From contig JBAMDO010000146.1 of NCBI GenBank assembly GCA_037074765.1, forward strand, positions 62,001 to 126,000: 64,000 nt of DNA, in the 5' to 3' direction. Every line of letters begins with the position of its first letter. The first letter of the stretch is position 1. Made by a program: the position numbers and the translations under genes. The notes beneath the pieces are model-generated. The model ran no database searches, had not been told where the DNA came from, and saw only the letters and a program-made list of their open reading frames with translations. The DNA comes from Mansonella perstans. Lineage: Eukaryota; Nematoda; Chromadorea; Rhabditida; Onchocercidae. Positions 49,069 through 63,744 of the stretch are shown piece by piece.

Positions 49069-51820
49069 ATGGAAAAGGAACAAGTAAAGTCGGATAAGGA
49101 TCGACTACCTTCTGTCGAAGATATTATATTGTCATCCCGAAATAAAGCTTACAAATTGATATCAGTCATTGGTGAAGGTGGTTACGGTAGTGTTTTTTTG
49201 GCCAGATGTGAAAATGACGAAAAGTGAGTAAAAGTTTACTGAAATGTGTGAGAGTACGATAGATAAACATAATTAGTAAGTCAAAATTATTCGGTTTTTA
49301 TGTAAATTTTATAAGCGAAAAAATTTTTTACTTTTAGCATTCTCTTTTGCTGCAAATGAATGCTTTGATGAATTTAAAAACTATATAGATTAGCTAAAAT
49401 TGTTGGTTTAATTCCTATTTCTGTATTAAGTAGATAGAACGATTAACTCTAGTTATCGCTACTTTGAACAATATTTTTTTAAATAATATTTCTTGGGATT
49501 AGATATAAAAGTAATTACGAGTAAAACAAATAGCAATTAATTATTGCAAACCACTAAAGATAGTGGGAAAGTGAACAGCAAAATATTGCTATGTATCAAT
49601 GACAATTCTTATTCCTTTTCATATTTGCTAATTATAAATTAATTAATTGACTTTCCATTTTCACTATCACTGCTGCTATATTTTTTGCGTTGTTAACTGT
49701 CCTAAAATGATGGAATAGTTTTCCAGATCGCTGGCATTAAAAGCTGAAAAGTTCAGTAAAAGTGTACTAAGAGTTGAAATTGCTGTACTGAGAGTAGCAA
49801 ATCAGCGACACTGCAGGCATATCTGCAAGATGTACGATTATGTATGCTTTTATGAATCAAAAAAATTGTCATACTGTATAAATTTGTCGAACTATCAATT
49901 ATCATTGCTTTGAATCTAGTACAATATTTGTTAGAATTAGATAATGTTCAAAAAATATATATATAAAATATGGATGATATAAGTGTCGTCTAAATTATTT
50001 ATAACATTCGCAGGGTCACGTGAAACAAGAATTTATGTTTGTTGTAATGTCTTTACTTGGACCAGATTTAAGTAAGTTAAGAAATCGTCAGCCTGATCGA
50101 CATTTTACACTCCGTACGCTTTATTTTAATATTTTTTTATTCGAACAAACAAAATATTTTTTTGGAATCCAAAATTTTCTTTAATACCTTAAAAAATCAT
50201 ACTAGTTGGTTTCGAAATTTTGAGCAATTTTGTTTGTTTAATTTGAAGTTCCTACGCCCTTCAGTTTTATCCATTTCTCCAATCTATCAAACTTTTTTTT
50301 TTTTGTCCAATTCATCAAATTTTTAAAAAAATTTTTAAAAGTTTTTAGTCAATGTTCTTTACAACTATATTAATTAAAAAGCCATAAGTTAATAAAAACC
50401 TAAAAAGAAAATAGGACTTAAGAATTCAAATATCAATAAAATTCTCTCTTTTTTTCCTTTCTCGTAAATATGATTTACAAAAATCAACTACAGAGACTTC
50501 AATCCGAATCGCAATACAAACGTTAAATGCCATTGAAGAATTACATCAATGTGGCTTCCTTTCTCGCGATATTAAACCTGGCAATTTTGCAGTTGGCAAT
50601 AGGATTGACCATCAGCATCATTACATTTTCATATTTGACTTTGGCCTAGCAAGACGTTATCTTAATCGAGTTTGTGGCTAAATATGCTACTTATTCAATT
50701 ACAAAAAAAATTATAGTAATATTATGAACAAATCAAAAATCTAGTTTTTCATTACTACTGATAAACTTAAAAGGACAGCAATTGATTGAATTTCAACTTT
50801 TGAAATTTGCATTACTAAAAGAGAAAGGAAAAGAAAAAACAGTTAAATAAGAAAAGATAAAAATTTTTCGATAGTCGGTTATTATTTTTACTTAAACGAA
50901 ATTATTCAACAATAGGTTTCAAATAATATCAAAAAAACTAGGTGTTAATAAATAAATGATAACAATAATTATAGCCGAAAAGCCAATTACAGAATTTAAA
51001 AGTGCTACCATCACGTGGTGAAATGGGTTGGCGTGGTACTACACGATACGGTTCATTAAATGCTCATCATCGACAAGATTTAGCACGGCGTGATGACCTA
51101 GAATCATGGCTGTATATGATGGTTGAACTTACTAAAGGATCTCTTCCATGGCGCTTTATTACTGGTACAATAATATCATATTACACTCATTTTTTATTTT
51201 AAAATTTTAATAAATTTCTAAATTTAAAAAACTGTATCTTTTTCCAAAAAAATTTTTTTTTGTTTTCTTAGATCGCTTGCTTGTACAAAAAGCTAAAGAA
51301 GATGCGCGTACAAAAGCAAAAGAATCATTTTTTGAGAGTTGCCCATCCCAGTATGATCAAATTTTGCAAATTATCGATAAATTGCAATTTGAAGAAACTC
51401 CACCATATGCTACTTTTTGCAAGATTTTACTTAAAGTATTATTTTGTTTTGTCTTATTTTTGCTTTTAACTGAATTAAAATACAACATATTATTCGGAAA
51501 TTATCGAAAAAAATTTTTTTCTCTCATTTTTTCTATGAATGTATTCCAAAATTAAAAAAAAATTGGAATAAAAATAGAAATACGAGCATAGTTATTATAT
51601 CCATGAAACTGAATAAATGAGGCAAAGTGAGAACAGTATTTCACAGGTAGCAGAAGCGAATGATCTTGTTTTAACTATGCGATTTGATTGGGATGATAAC
51701 ATATCATCAGTAACGTCTAATTCTAATAAGATAACTCTCGACCCAAGTTCGAAAAGTCATCAGGTGGAAAATTTTGGACAAAACCGTCCAACACGTGATG
51801 ATTTATCAGTGCAGGAATAA
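49069..51820 (+). CDS. Casein kinase 1 / tau-tubulin-kinase-like protein kinase
   Basis: Ser/Thr kinase of the CK1 group, which is strongly expanded in nematodes, often with sperm-enriched members. Seven exons in phase: 49069-49223, 49727-49841, 50014-50113, 50494-50669, 50975-51164, 51272-51435, 51647-51820, giving 357 residues. Motifs: glycine loop VIGEGGYGSVFLA (about 33-45), ATP lysine in SLALKAEKF (about K57), catalytic loop GFLSRDIKPGNFAVG (Asp about 149) with Ser where most kinases have His, IFDFGLARRY (Asp about 172), and the CK1 signature GWRGTTRYGSLNAH. DDLESWLYMMVEL and LPWRF follow. The C-terminal tail of about 55 residues (MRFDWDDNISS, then SSKSHQVENFG) is low-complexity. No clear acceptor is seen just before the ATG. 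Its neighbour downstream is convergent. Confidence 0.93.
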
Positions 51821-52912
51821 ATTGTAATTATTAATGTATAACAATGATAATACTGATAGTAATAATAATAAATTTGAAAATTTCGTGAATTAAAATTATC
51901 TGCAGCACATGTATATTCGAATGCAAATCAAACGTAATTTATAACTATGCAGCATAACAACACTGTAAAATTCGAGTGATCCATTAATAAAATTATGAAA
52001 AGTGACTGGAATAAAATTACGAATAAAACTTTTGTTTTACGAATAAAACTAATTAAACCTTCTACTTTCTTTTTCCTCAATTATTTTCTTAACATTTAAA
52101 AGACTCTTACCATTTAAATCAATATTTTAACACAACTGTAATGGCAGTACAATGTCAGTATGAAATTTCATGAATAGCTCGAACTTAAGAATGAAAAATA
52201 ATGATGGAAAGTGGATAAATGCACAAAATTGTTCATTGTTGTTGTTATTGTTATCAAAACAATGAAAATGAAATTTGCAGTTATAATAAATTACAAAATT
52301 AGTATAAAATTACTATTCCAAGTGAAATTATTCTCCATAGAAAAAAGAATTGAATTCTGTATAAACATTAAATGATACTTTCAGAAGTCAAAAGTCGCGG
52401 TTTTTGTATAGTCAGTCAATTTTTAGTTGCATTGAATTTAACAGTTTGACGATTTCCTTTCTTTTCTATTATCCAAACGTGGAATATAAAACTGTTTGAA
52501 TTAGTATGAATGATTTAGTAAATTAATATGTTAAATTCAAGTTTTAATATGTATGGATAATTTGATGAATTAGCATGATAAATTCCAATTTATTACACAT
52601 TTAAAAAGCAGAGAATAATGAAACATGAAATAGCTTTAATGCGAAAAGGAATTCATCATTAATTTGTTGTTAATTTATTTTCAGACATACAATCCTTATG
52701 TAAAAAATTTGCAAAATAAAAAGCCATAGAAACGAAATAATATTAGCAAATGATAGATTTTATCATCTTTTTGGAAAATTCTTAGCAGTTATCAAGTTAT
52801 TCAAGCTCAAAACTGCAGAGTTGTTATGTTTATGAATGAATGTATAAATGAATAAATGTATACATGGCATAAATTTGAATTATATTTTCATTAAATGAAA
52901 ATACGGGAGTAA
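51821..52912. other. Intergenic region between convergent kinase and transporter genes
   Basis: Should contain the 3' UTRs of both genes. It is AT-rich and no other feature was seen. Confidence 0.5.
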
Positions 52913-55900
52913 TTAAAAGTTCTTATCAATTATGACTGAATGTTGGCACATTTCGGTGGCATTACCAAAGATGTAAATATTTTGTTCCATGCCACAGCAA
53001 TTTATCTTCTCACTATGCAAAACTGCATCAGACTGGGCAAATAACGGCCGAAGGTAGCATGGCGGTGTAAAATGAACTGTTAGAATTTCTTGTACAGCCA
53101 AATAGACACTTACAATACCGACCACTAATGCAATCACTAAAATAAAGTACAGATTACCATATCAATATATTAATTATCATTAATTAGCACAAAAATGAGC
53201 TATCAGTGTGTTGTAAATCAAGGCGAATAACGATCGCTCTAATTTATCATCATTAATTACGTGGAAAAAAAGATGACCTAAATTTGTGCAGAAGGAATTT
53301 ACAATTAACCTAAAAATACACAATGGTTTTTGTTTCTTTGCTTGTTTCAATTTTATTTTTATTTTCGCTGAAAGCAAATAATAAAATCAAAAGGGTCACT
53401 TATATATTTGTAAAATTTTAATAATTAGAACAGAAATGTCGAAAAATATGAGAAAAGGTGTTGTGGTTTAAACTTTAACAAACATTACATGGCAATTAAA
53501 TAGCTAAATGCAAAAGCATTTTTGGATTTTGTTTGGAACAGTTTGGATTTGTTCAACTCTGGATTTATTGTTTGATTACTTTGATATTTAATTTTTTAAA
53601 TATAAAAATTAATGAAAAATAAAAAATTTACCAATAATAAAACCACTCCAAAGCAATTTTTTTATATCAGTCCTTCGTATTACTCTGCAAAAGTGAATAA
53701 ATTTGAATATTTTTCAATTTATTGACAACAGGGAAAACCCATTGAATAAATTTATGCATTGAAAGCATTTCTTTTTTTGGCTTTTTGTCGGCCTCAATAA
53801 TTAATAGTACGGGATTCTTCATATTATGAAGAATGTATTTAATTGCACCATTATTCAACACAAAATAACACTTACTCCGGAAAAGTCGGTATTTTGTAAT
53901 CGCGGCTTTTTTCATCAATACTCATCGCATTCAAGTACAAATTCGTCAGCGCTGGCAGCAGAACACAAGTTGGTGGGTTTGTTAATGCACCAACTAAATT
54001 CATGAATGGTCCAAAATCGGGTACTGTTAGGGCACAAAATAATATTGTGCCTAATACACCTGTGCGTATTAGCACGCGTTGAATTCCGAATGCTGCAAAA
54101 AAAAAATTAAAAGCAAAATAGTAACATATCAGTTGAAATATAAATCTAATAGAGATTAATCAAATTTGCAAGTTACTAGTTTCATTTCATTTAAAATTCA
54201 CCCTTAATTTGTGCTGATAAAATATATATATATATATATATTGATATTTACCATTAAGCCAACAATAATTCTTTTGCTACGTATGTATATAACAACATAG
54301 AATTATTAAATTTCATCGAATCAGGAAAATTGATCATGAGATTGAATTTCTATATAAGATGAAATCATATTCGTGATGTTTAAAAAAAAAGTTTACAATA
54401 TATTGAAATATTGAAATTTGGATTTTTTTGTAGTAATTTTTGAAAATTAAAAGGCTGACAATGTGGTGCATTGAAGAAATGTTCAGCTTGTTGATTCAAC
54501 GGATTTACCATGATGATAAGAGCCAGAATACAATGAATTGCTATTGTCAAATTAGCTGCATGACGGATCCATGATGTTTGTACGGAATCGATTACTGAAC
54601 TATGCATGCTACTACCGTACGTTAAATAACCGTAAACCGATAATGGCATATATAGGAGGCTGACAACTGTAAAATTTTAAAATACTTACGCATAATTCAT
54701 TACAAATTTGAACGATTCATTTGAAATAATGAAATTACTTTTCTTATCGATTAATTCCTTATTTTTCTAAAAAAACAACTCTTTCCTACAAATCAACTAT
54801 GCTTCTTAAAAAAAAAAAAAGAAAAAGAAAGAAATCAAACACAAAGTCAAACTTACTACAAAAGCCAAGAATGACCGACTTGGAAAAATCAATAGGACGA
54901 TGCATATCATGTTGGATAGTTGGAAATACCTGATGACCATTAAATGCAAACAAGAAAGTGCCCAAGCTAACTACTGCACCACCAACTGAAGTTTTCGGAT
55001 AATGTGCTTCAGACAAGCATGAACTCATATCTAAGCTAATGCCTAAGACAATCAGTAAAACGGCCAGAATTGTACATAGCATTGCAATAACAATTGCTAA
55101 CCTGAAATGAAATGAAAAATATCACTTCTAATAAGGTCAAAGTAATTGATAGTAATTGACAAGATTGTAATGATAATATTATCTTGAAAATTAAATAATC
55201 AATTAAACAAGTTATGATTATTATATTACCAAAAATCAGCGGGTGATTTAAGATATGTAAGTGGCATAATAGCAACAGTGGTAACACATATCAAATAGCA
55301 AAGACTAATATTAAAACCAAAAAATGATGCCAAAAGATGTTGAAATAATTTGGCCGAAAGTAGTATAAATACAACTGATGTGCCAAACATTGTCAAATAA
55401 ACAATACAAGCAGCGATTGTTCTGAAACTTGTTCCTTCATATTTAAACTGATCGAGTGATATGAAGTATTGATGAGTGATAATCGTTAGCGATTAAAATC
55501 CAATTAAGAAAAATAATGAAGCTAGATGATAATAAAGGAAATGGAAATCCTAATTTTTTTTTAAAGCATTACTTCATCGTTTTTCCCATACTTCTCATTG
55601 CCATTTCAGGATACGGTTTGCGACAATGATTCTGATAAACTGGCCATCGTTGCTGCATAATGACCCAATTCTCGCCAAGTAAATAAGCCGTATAAGCGAG
55701 TAATATTGTTATCACGACCATAAATACAATACCAACAACAAGACCTACAAAAAAAGTTCATAATGTTTGGCTAATTTTTTTTGTGTCCATTTTTGTTATC
55801 GTTAAATTTGATTGTGAATTGCTGATCGAGTGAAATTGATTGAAAAAAATCAAAATAATTCTTAATCATAGAATAACACTTATCTTTTAATGCATGTTGT

Positions 55901-56214
55901 TGCTACATAAGTTGTTATTCTTAACAACGCTTTAACTTTTTAGCCCAAGCCTTCTTCAAGCCCAGGTTTTCGTTCCTACTTCCATAACTTCAAAAAAAGC
56001 TTGCAAACGAGTTTGATGAAATAATAGACGAAAAAATAAAATTCTAAAAAAATTGAATATTTGTAGAAAAATTTTCCTCTTCTTTCAATGATTTACCTGT
56101 TTCAAGAAATGCGACTGGCATTGCCACAATTCCACCGCCAACCGTATCAGCAACGATAAAAAAAGCTGCAATGATCCATCCTAAACCCCTTTTTGACGGT
56201 ACTCGAACCACCAT
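52913..56214 (-). CDS. Amino acid transporter, amino acid/auxin permease family (SLC32/36/38-like)
   Basis: Multi-pass membrane transporter, probably proton- or sodium-coupled for amino acids (family knowledge; substrate unknown). Exons in phase: 56214-56097, 55744-55573, 55421-55230, 55101-54857, 54666-54460, 54092-53876, 53685-53645 (end could be 3 nt shorter), 53136-52913, giving about 471 residues. It opens with [20 protein letters not shown], the glycine-rich first helix of the family. Then come helices such as [98 protein letters not shown] and [14 protein letters not shown]. The C-terminal ~50 residues are Cys-containing with an NAT sequon. A TTTCAG acceptor lies 24 nt before the chosen ATG; the frame is open through it. 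An extra 5' exon at 57477-57430 (LNESIQRLQKIIALLKFK) would join in phase, so the N-terminus may be longer. Confidence 0.88.
54220..54242. repeat. (AT)n microsatellite
   Basis: Pure AT dinucleotide run in a transporter intron. Confidence 0.9.
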
Positions 56215-56784
56215 TTGGTGCTTTTCAAAAATTGACGTCTGAAATTAACAGAACAAAACATTCTCGAATCTTTGAAGAGAAATAAAATTATTTTCCAGAC
56301 GTTCTCAGCAGTGAAATTCATACTGAATGAATTAGCAATGTTTGATAATATCAGTGAATTCAATTCACATATTTCAAATGTGAAAGAAATTATTTTAACA
56401 AATTTACTTGCCAATATAAATAAACCACTAACAAATGTTAATAATTCCAAAAATATAATAGATTATTCGAAATGTTTGGATTTCTAATTAGGCTCATTTC
56501 TAATTAGTCACAAAAAAATCTGCCCACTCATTGAACATCTGCAGAGTTTTTTGTGAACAGTAAAATATAATTTCTTTCTTTTATGTATTCCCCATTGAAT
56601 CTTATTTTTCCAAATCAATCATCAAAAACCGAATTCATGAAAAAAACTTAAGATTTCTGAAATACGTGTAATAAAAATATGTATGTATGTATGCAACTAT
56701 GTAAATACGAGATTTTTTCATTTTTTTCTATGGAAAGTTAAAGGGAAATTATTTATCTGATCAAACATAATTTTGAAGTAGTTG

Positions 56785-56808
56785 AAAAAAAAAAAAAAAA
56801 AAAAAAAA
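56785..56808. repeat. Poly-A homopolymer run
   Basis: About 24 A in a row, upstream of the transporter. Its length is unreliable in sequencing. Confidence 0.9.
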
Positions 56809-57261
56809 CGTTAAAATTTGGCATTATCGTTCCCAAGCACATTCCAAACGACAAAAAAGAAAGAATGAAATATTAATGCTAAAAACACATCCGTTTAAAA
56901 TAAACTCATTGCTATTCAACTAGTTTTTGAATGATTTCATTTCATTGAAGGCAGAAAGTACGGAAAAGTGGGGGAATTAAAGGAAAACAGAAAAAAAATA
57001 ATAAAATAGGAATTTTGACAGAAAATAACTTTGTATTATAGCAATATTTTTTAAGCGAAGTTAATTTATTCATTGCTTATTTAAATATTTAAATGCAGAA
57101 ACAATAATATTTAAGAACAAAGACGAGCGAAAATCAGCATTTTTCAAACACAATAGAATTTAGTTGTCAAAACAAATAAAGTAAAACGAAGAAAATGGAA
57201 ACTTTTATCAAGTTAAGCATGCTTTATTTCATCATTGCAGAAGTCGTTGGCTTACTTCCAA

Positions 57262-57322
57262 CAAAACATGTTTTGATATATTTATCACAATCAAAACATG
57301 TTTTGATATATTTATCACAATC
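57262..57322. repeat. 30-bp tandem duplication with a 14-bp palindrome in each copy
   Basis: AAAACATGTTTTGATATATT followed by TATCACAATC is repeated exactly (57263-57292, 57293-57322). Each copy, with the C before it, contains the perfect palindrome CAAAACATGTTTTG. It lies about 1 kb upstream of the transporter start. Confidence 0.9.
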
Positions 57323-57759
57323 AATACGTCATTAAAATTTGTTGATTAATATTAAGAAAGTTTGTTAATCTTTGTTCCTAATGGGTCATGTCACTTACAG
57401 ATAAATAAAAAAAAGTAAAAATTTATACCTTAAATTTAAGAAGAGCAATGATTTTTTGTAATCGTTGTATTGATTCGTTCAATCTAAAAATAATTGTGAA
57501 ACTATAAAAATTGCTGTGATCAAGAAATTTGAAAAAAATGCATAATTTTTTCATCAATAATAACACTTTAACGACATTAGAAATAAATGAAAATAATACT
57601 GAAGATAACACTTCTTCTTTTCTAAATTCCGGGAAATGTTTTCGTGAAACGAAAGAAAACATTTCGCAATTTCCATTTGTTATTTTTGAAAAGGAAAAAA
57701 TCTTTGTATTTGGATAATAAGTGATAAGCTTCTCTTTTTCTACTATTGTCATTTGATGA

Positions 57760-60700
57760 AATTAAATGAGACTATTTACCGTAACAATATAATTATAACT
57801 CCGATAAGAGCATCAATGAATTAATAGGAATGATATGTTGAACAACGGAAAAGAATGCGTTACAAGCAAATTAAATGAATGGAGCGAAAAAATATCAAAA
57901 ATGAAATGTCAATAAAAATGAAATAGTAATTGGTATTGCTGAGTAATTATAATGACAATGAAGTTATTTAATCTCAAATGTCTAATACGAAATACATTTT
58001 GAAATAGCAAATTTTTGCAGTTAAGATTTATACATCGCAAACTTTGCGATCGAATAGTGGACCGATTTTGTTTGATCAGTTTAATTTGTGATAGCTAAAT
58101 TTTTCATGTAAACGAAAAAGACGTGAAATATTAAATATTCAATTTCAATACTAAATATTCAATTTCAATAGGGTTTGATTTATGATAGTTTGAAAACTAT
58201 AATATTATGGTTATAATACTTGAGGACTTTAAGATAATAAAGTTATGTTAACTCTTTAAACTATAATGACAATGCAAATTTTAATGCAGTTTAATTACAA
58301 TTATAGGACAATAATGTAAGTCAAGTAAGGCTAATAACATATTGCTACGTAAAACTCTTGAAAAATTATATAAGATAATTTGCTTTGTGAAGGTGAAAGA
58401 AATAAATTAATTAGCTAAAATTTTGCTCATTGATTGTAAATATGCTAAATACTTTTCAGTGCGTGCAAATTAAAATTTCCTGCTCAAAAAAATTTTATCT
58501 AATTTTGTTCCTTTCCAAATTTTGATATATCTCTCAAAAACTTCTCAATTCTTTGCTTCACAAAAATTGGCAGAAAAGAGAGAGAATAGTTTGTAAATAA
58601 GAAAAAAATTAGGTTAACAACATATTTTGAGAAAATCAAAAAATAAAAAAATGAAAAGAGAAAATGTTTTTTTGTTTTCCTCTTATTCGCTTTCCTTTGT
58701 TAATTGTCATTTATCATTAGGACTGATTATATAGTTTCTTTGATTCAAACAAAATGAATCAAATTTCCTTTACAAAAATATGAAATATCATTCATTAACA
58801 AATCGAAATGTTGCCATTACAAAATTTAAAATATTTGATTTTGCATGTTCACAAAATGTATAAATGTCTGAAATTAAAATTAGTTAAAATCGATTAAAAT
58901 GGAATTTGCTTCCATCCATTTTTACACTGCTGAATTTCTAGAGGCCATATTGGAGTAAATAACATATTAACAAATCGCTTATCAATGATATTTTTGTTTA
59001 TCGGAGTTGTCCATAAAGAAATTATAATTTCGATTGAATAAATATGAAAGATAAAAAAATGCTTCTCATTGTGTAAGCTTGTGGAAAGCTTGCTGTCAAA
59101 AATTATTTGAGAAGCACTTTAAATGAAACAAACATTTCTCTTTCGTGCTCATTTCCTCCTTTTCATTGTCCTTTGTTATTTAAAAATGATTCATACGAAC
59201 ATTGGCAATTAAATCGCCATTATTAATTACTATATGCAATCATTAGTTTCCATAGCATGAAATGCTAAAATAACCCATGCAAAAATACAATACTTGACGT
59301 AAAATTTATTAAACTATAGAAATTTATAGAGAATGATAATAATATTAAATTTGTAATGATAAAATTAATGATTATCAGAATTGTCAGAATGTCATGCATA
59401 TGTTGTAAGCTTAATTTTGTTACCTTTTTCCAAAAAAAAATTAAAAAATAAAAAAGAAGCAAAATAAAACTGCAAAGATTATTAATTGAAATATTTTTTG
59501 GTTGAAATGAATTCGTTCATTTCTCTTCGAATTTCACAACAACTCTTTCATTTTCTTCACATCACATATCATTGAATTTCATTCTTTTTTCTTCTTCTAT
59601 GAAAAAGACAGCAATATTTTCTTGCAAGAAAAATTTACTGTTTATTAAATTGAATTTATTTTCTTGCAAACATTGGTAGAAAACTGTTTACCGCTTCTTC
59701 TTCTTCTTCGATTATCTCTTCCATTTGCGTTTAACATACATCTTCAACCTGCTTTAAAGGTACACAAACATAGATACACAGAGGGTACGTGAAAACATAT
59801 GGCAATAGATAGATGCAATCATCAAAAATTGTAATGCGAGAAAATTGAGAAATGATGTGAAAATAGAAAAAATCGAAAGTAGAATGAATGTTGGGATCGA
59901 TTTAATAGAAAAATTTTTGGGACAACCATATTTTAAATAACAAAAGAAGATTGCAAGAGGTTTCTAGAGCGGAGCAAAATTTTTGATTAATATGTAATTA
60001 ATCACTTAAATTTCATTCAATTATTATGGGAATGTTGAAAAAAGATTTTGTTTGTGTATATTAAGATAGAAAATAATATAATTAGAAGGACAGAAGCAAT
60101 AACGGGGAGAGTAGATGAAGTGCGTGAAAGGGGCTGTGAAATTTAATAAATCAAAACGTAACAAAATGTTTGCTTCATTTTCTGAAGCATTTATTCCAGC
60201 ATCTCCATATGAAATTAAATTGATGGCTTGCTATTAATGTGGAGAAATGTGGAAAAAAATTTATATATTTTGTTGAAGAGAAATTAAACCACAATTAATG
60301 AAATGCTAGGATCATATAACGGGAAATTTCTGATAATTCAATAATGATAAAAATCTTGATGAAATATTATTTGAAAAATTTGCGCGATCATGTCTTTACT
60401 ACAAAAAAAAAAAAAACCATCGTCGTAATAGGGAGAGAACATAATACGAATGTGTGAAGATGAAGTTCATATTACTAGGATTGATTTTATTTTTAATTTC
60501 ATTCAGGAATAAAAGAATTTTGAATATTTTATTGGTATTCAATGTGATGTACATATTAAGTATAAAATTAATCGCTTTTCTTCTTTTTGTTTCCATTTAA
60601 GATTGAAAGTACTAATTTTCCTTTCTCTCACTTTTTCTTTCGTTTTTATTTTTCAGTCAAATTCGATCTACATTCCAATCATATCATATATTGAAAATCT

Positions 60701-63700
60701 TATATTATATAATGAATCATCTTTCATTTTTTTCATCCAATGAACAAAAATAAGTGATTAAACAATTTCGATTATTGTTGTTCATGTCTTTAAATCACGT
60801 CAATTTGATTAATTATAATCATCTCAACATTTATGAGCAATTAATTGCAATATTTTATGCCATCACAAAATTATACCTTAATAAAATTTTATCCAAAAAT
60901 AAATAAGAAATAAAAAAGATAATAACGAAGTTCTTTTTTTTAATAAGAAAATAGTTAAAGTTGCTTGATTTTTCCTCATTTTCTTTCGCTCAATTACTCT
61001 TGTTCAGTCATTTTAACAAGAATAAAATTCGCAGCCATCTATAAATTAGAGATAGATAAAAAGTTTTCCTATTGCAGAATAATACTACCATATCCATTAT
61101 CATCATTTTATCGTTTTCCCATTAATCGTTTTTATCCATCATTTTTAATGATTGCTCTAAAGAAATTTATTGAATAAAGCAATTGTTATTGTTGTTATTA
61201 TAACTATTATTGTTACTATTTATATTATAGTTATTATTATTGCCGTAATTTTCATCATTAACACCACTACTTTTTATTATTATCACTGTATTTCACTATT
61301 ATTATCATTATTATTACCAAGTATTATTGCTAATCTATTCTTATGTATTCTTAAAAAAATATTTATATGTGCAGTCTATAATTAAGCTACAGATAAATCT
61401 GTAATTTTTAATGACAGTTATTGGTATATACAGAGAAAAGAAAAAAGTAAGAATGACCGATTTGGTGTTCTCCGAATTGTCGCATCATTCATTTATTGAA
61501 TGTCATATTCCATATATTTGATAAAAGTCAATAAATCATTGAAATAAAAGATACAAAAATATTTCTTTTTTGGAAATATTTGACGAGTTTTATTCAATCA
61601 AATAATTGAATTAAATAGCTGAAATTCATCGTTAGTCGTTCCCATCCCATTAGCAATTAAGCATTGAATACTATAATCATTTTATAAACAGAAATCAAAT
61701 CACTTATTTGTTTAACATGACTAACTGGAATATTCATAAATTTAATTAAATTAGTTCTGATTTAAACTTAAATAATGGTCGAAGTAGCGAAAAAATGAAA
61801 ATAACATTTGCATAAGCGTTTAAATACTATTTTATTATTGATGGCAATAAAATTGAATTAAATCGACTTTGAAATCTCCTTTCTTCAATGGTGACAAATC
61901 CGTGCTTTCGTTTTAACAATCTGAAAGAAAGACAGGGTTGAAGTTGAAGAAACTGGATATTAATAAATCATATAACTGCTGATTTTCTGATTTTTTTTAA
62001 CCATTTGGTTTGCTTCTTCTTACAACTGTTATCCTCAAGACGTACACTATCATAATAGTAGCAAAATTTTACTTTTATAATGTTCAAAAAAATTATCTTG
62101 AGAAGAAAAGAAGGAAATGAAAAGAAAAAGAGGTAAAACTATTTTGTTAGAAATTACTCCCGAATTACTTATTAATAACGAGTACTGCACTTTAGGAATT
62201 AATATTTTCATTCAAAAAGAAAAGTTGAAAAAATAAGGCATTTTGTAATATTATTTCGTAAAATTTTCACTTGTAATAAGTATGTCATTTAAGTTTTTTG
62301 CAAAGAGTGATATAATTGGTGTAAAATTTTGTTTTGCTGTGCTTGTTACAAAAAGAAAAAAATCTTTTAAAAAAATTGCAAATATCAGCAATGTGCGAAA
62401 TAAACTGTTCTCTCACACAAAAAACTAAACAAATATCAAATTCTTTCTTTAAAAGATCAAAGAAATTCTCGCCCTTCTCATTAAAACATATAACAGTGAA
62501 ATGCAGTAAATAATAAAGCTGTTTACTCGGTCCTGTCAAGTGAAAATAGTTTTAAAAACAAAAATAGCACAGAATTTCGCAACTAGCATCTTAAAAAATC
62601 AAAAAATTGAAAAAATTCTAAAAATCGACAAAAAACTTCGAAAATTTATCTTTTGTGTTACAATCGATAATTTTTAATAAAAAAATTATTCAAATATATT
62701 ATGCTACTGGGAAAAAATGGTTCCTGTTCATTTTTTTTACTTTTTTATCAGTCATTTCCGCTTCATATAGATTGTACGACTTTTAAAGGATAAATGAAAT
62801 ACTTATTGAGCTATGCATACTTGAAATTTCAAAGAATTAAAAAAATAATCATGGAATCTTTACAATATTATATAAATTACTTGAGCAATTTTCATTTTAG
62901 TTTGCGCATTTATCTCATGATGTAAATGGTTAATTAAACAAATAAACAAACTTGAAAGAACGAAAAAGTGAAAAATTTACTAATCAATATGTTTTACATC
63001 TCGATTTATTTTGAAATCACACTTAAGCTTTAATGCTATTTTACCAGAAAGAGAAGACACTTTAATTTAATAAACAGAGGATGGAAGAGAGAAATGAAAA
63101 TGATGTAAAGAGAAAAATCGCTTTGATGCCTCAAGTTTAATAGCATTTATAACTTGTCTTCTTCGTATAATAACATCTTAACATTTCGCTTTTTCCTTTC
63201 ATTTTTGTCATATTAAAACCATGATTTTTTTTATCATAGTACATGTGCTGGTTCATAAAAACTCTCAAATTTGAGATTTGAAGTGGTGCATATTTTAATT
63301 TCAATTTTTGATTTTATCGTTTTTTAACTTTTCAGTAGAAAGAATTACATTTTTACAATACTTTATTGTTACATTTTCTTCAAAGTTTTTTGACTTTAAC
63401 ATCGTATTTTTCATTTGAAATATCGTTTAATAACGATAGTAATATGGTAATAACAAGTGTTATGATTTCTCCAGTGATCACGTTATCTGAAACCAAGGGG
63501 AGAGTTGAATCTTTCTTACTAATCAATCAACCAGCAACAAAAGATTTTTTTTCAGCTCAAGTTCTGCTACAATATGCTACGAATGTTATCGTTATTTCTT
63601 TAATTTCATCTAAGCGAAAACTTTCAACTACAAGAAAAATTGACTAACATCATCAATATCACCGGAAAAATTCCTTTCATCTTTTTCCCCCTTCTTCTCT

Positions 63701-63711
63701 CACTTTTTATG

Positions 63712-63744
<33 letters not shown>

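Noticed and set aside
63366..63647. 93-codon plus-strand frame near the window end
   Set aside because: No family match, splice support or signal peptide; length is within chance for this composition.
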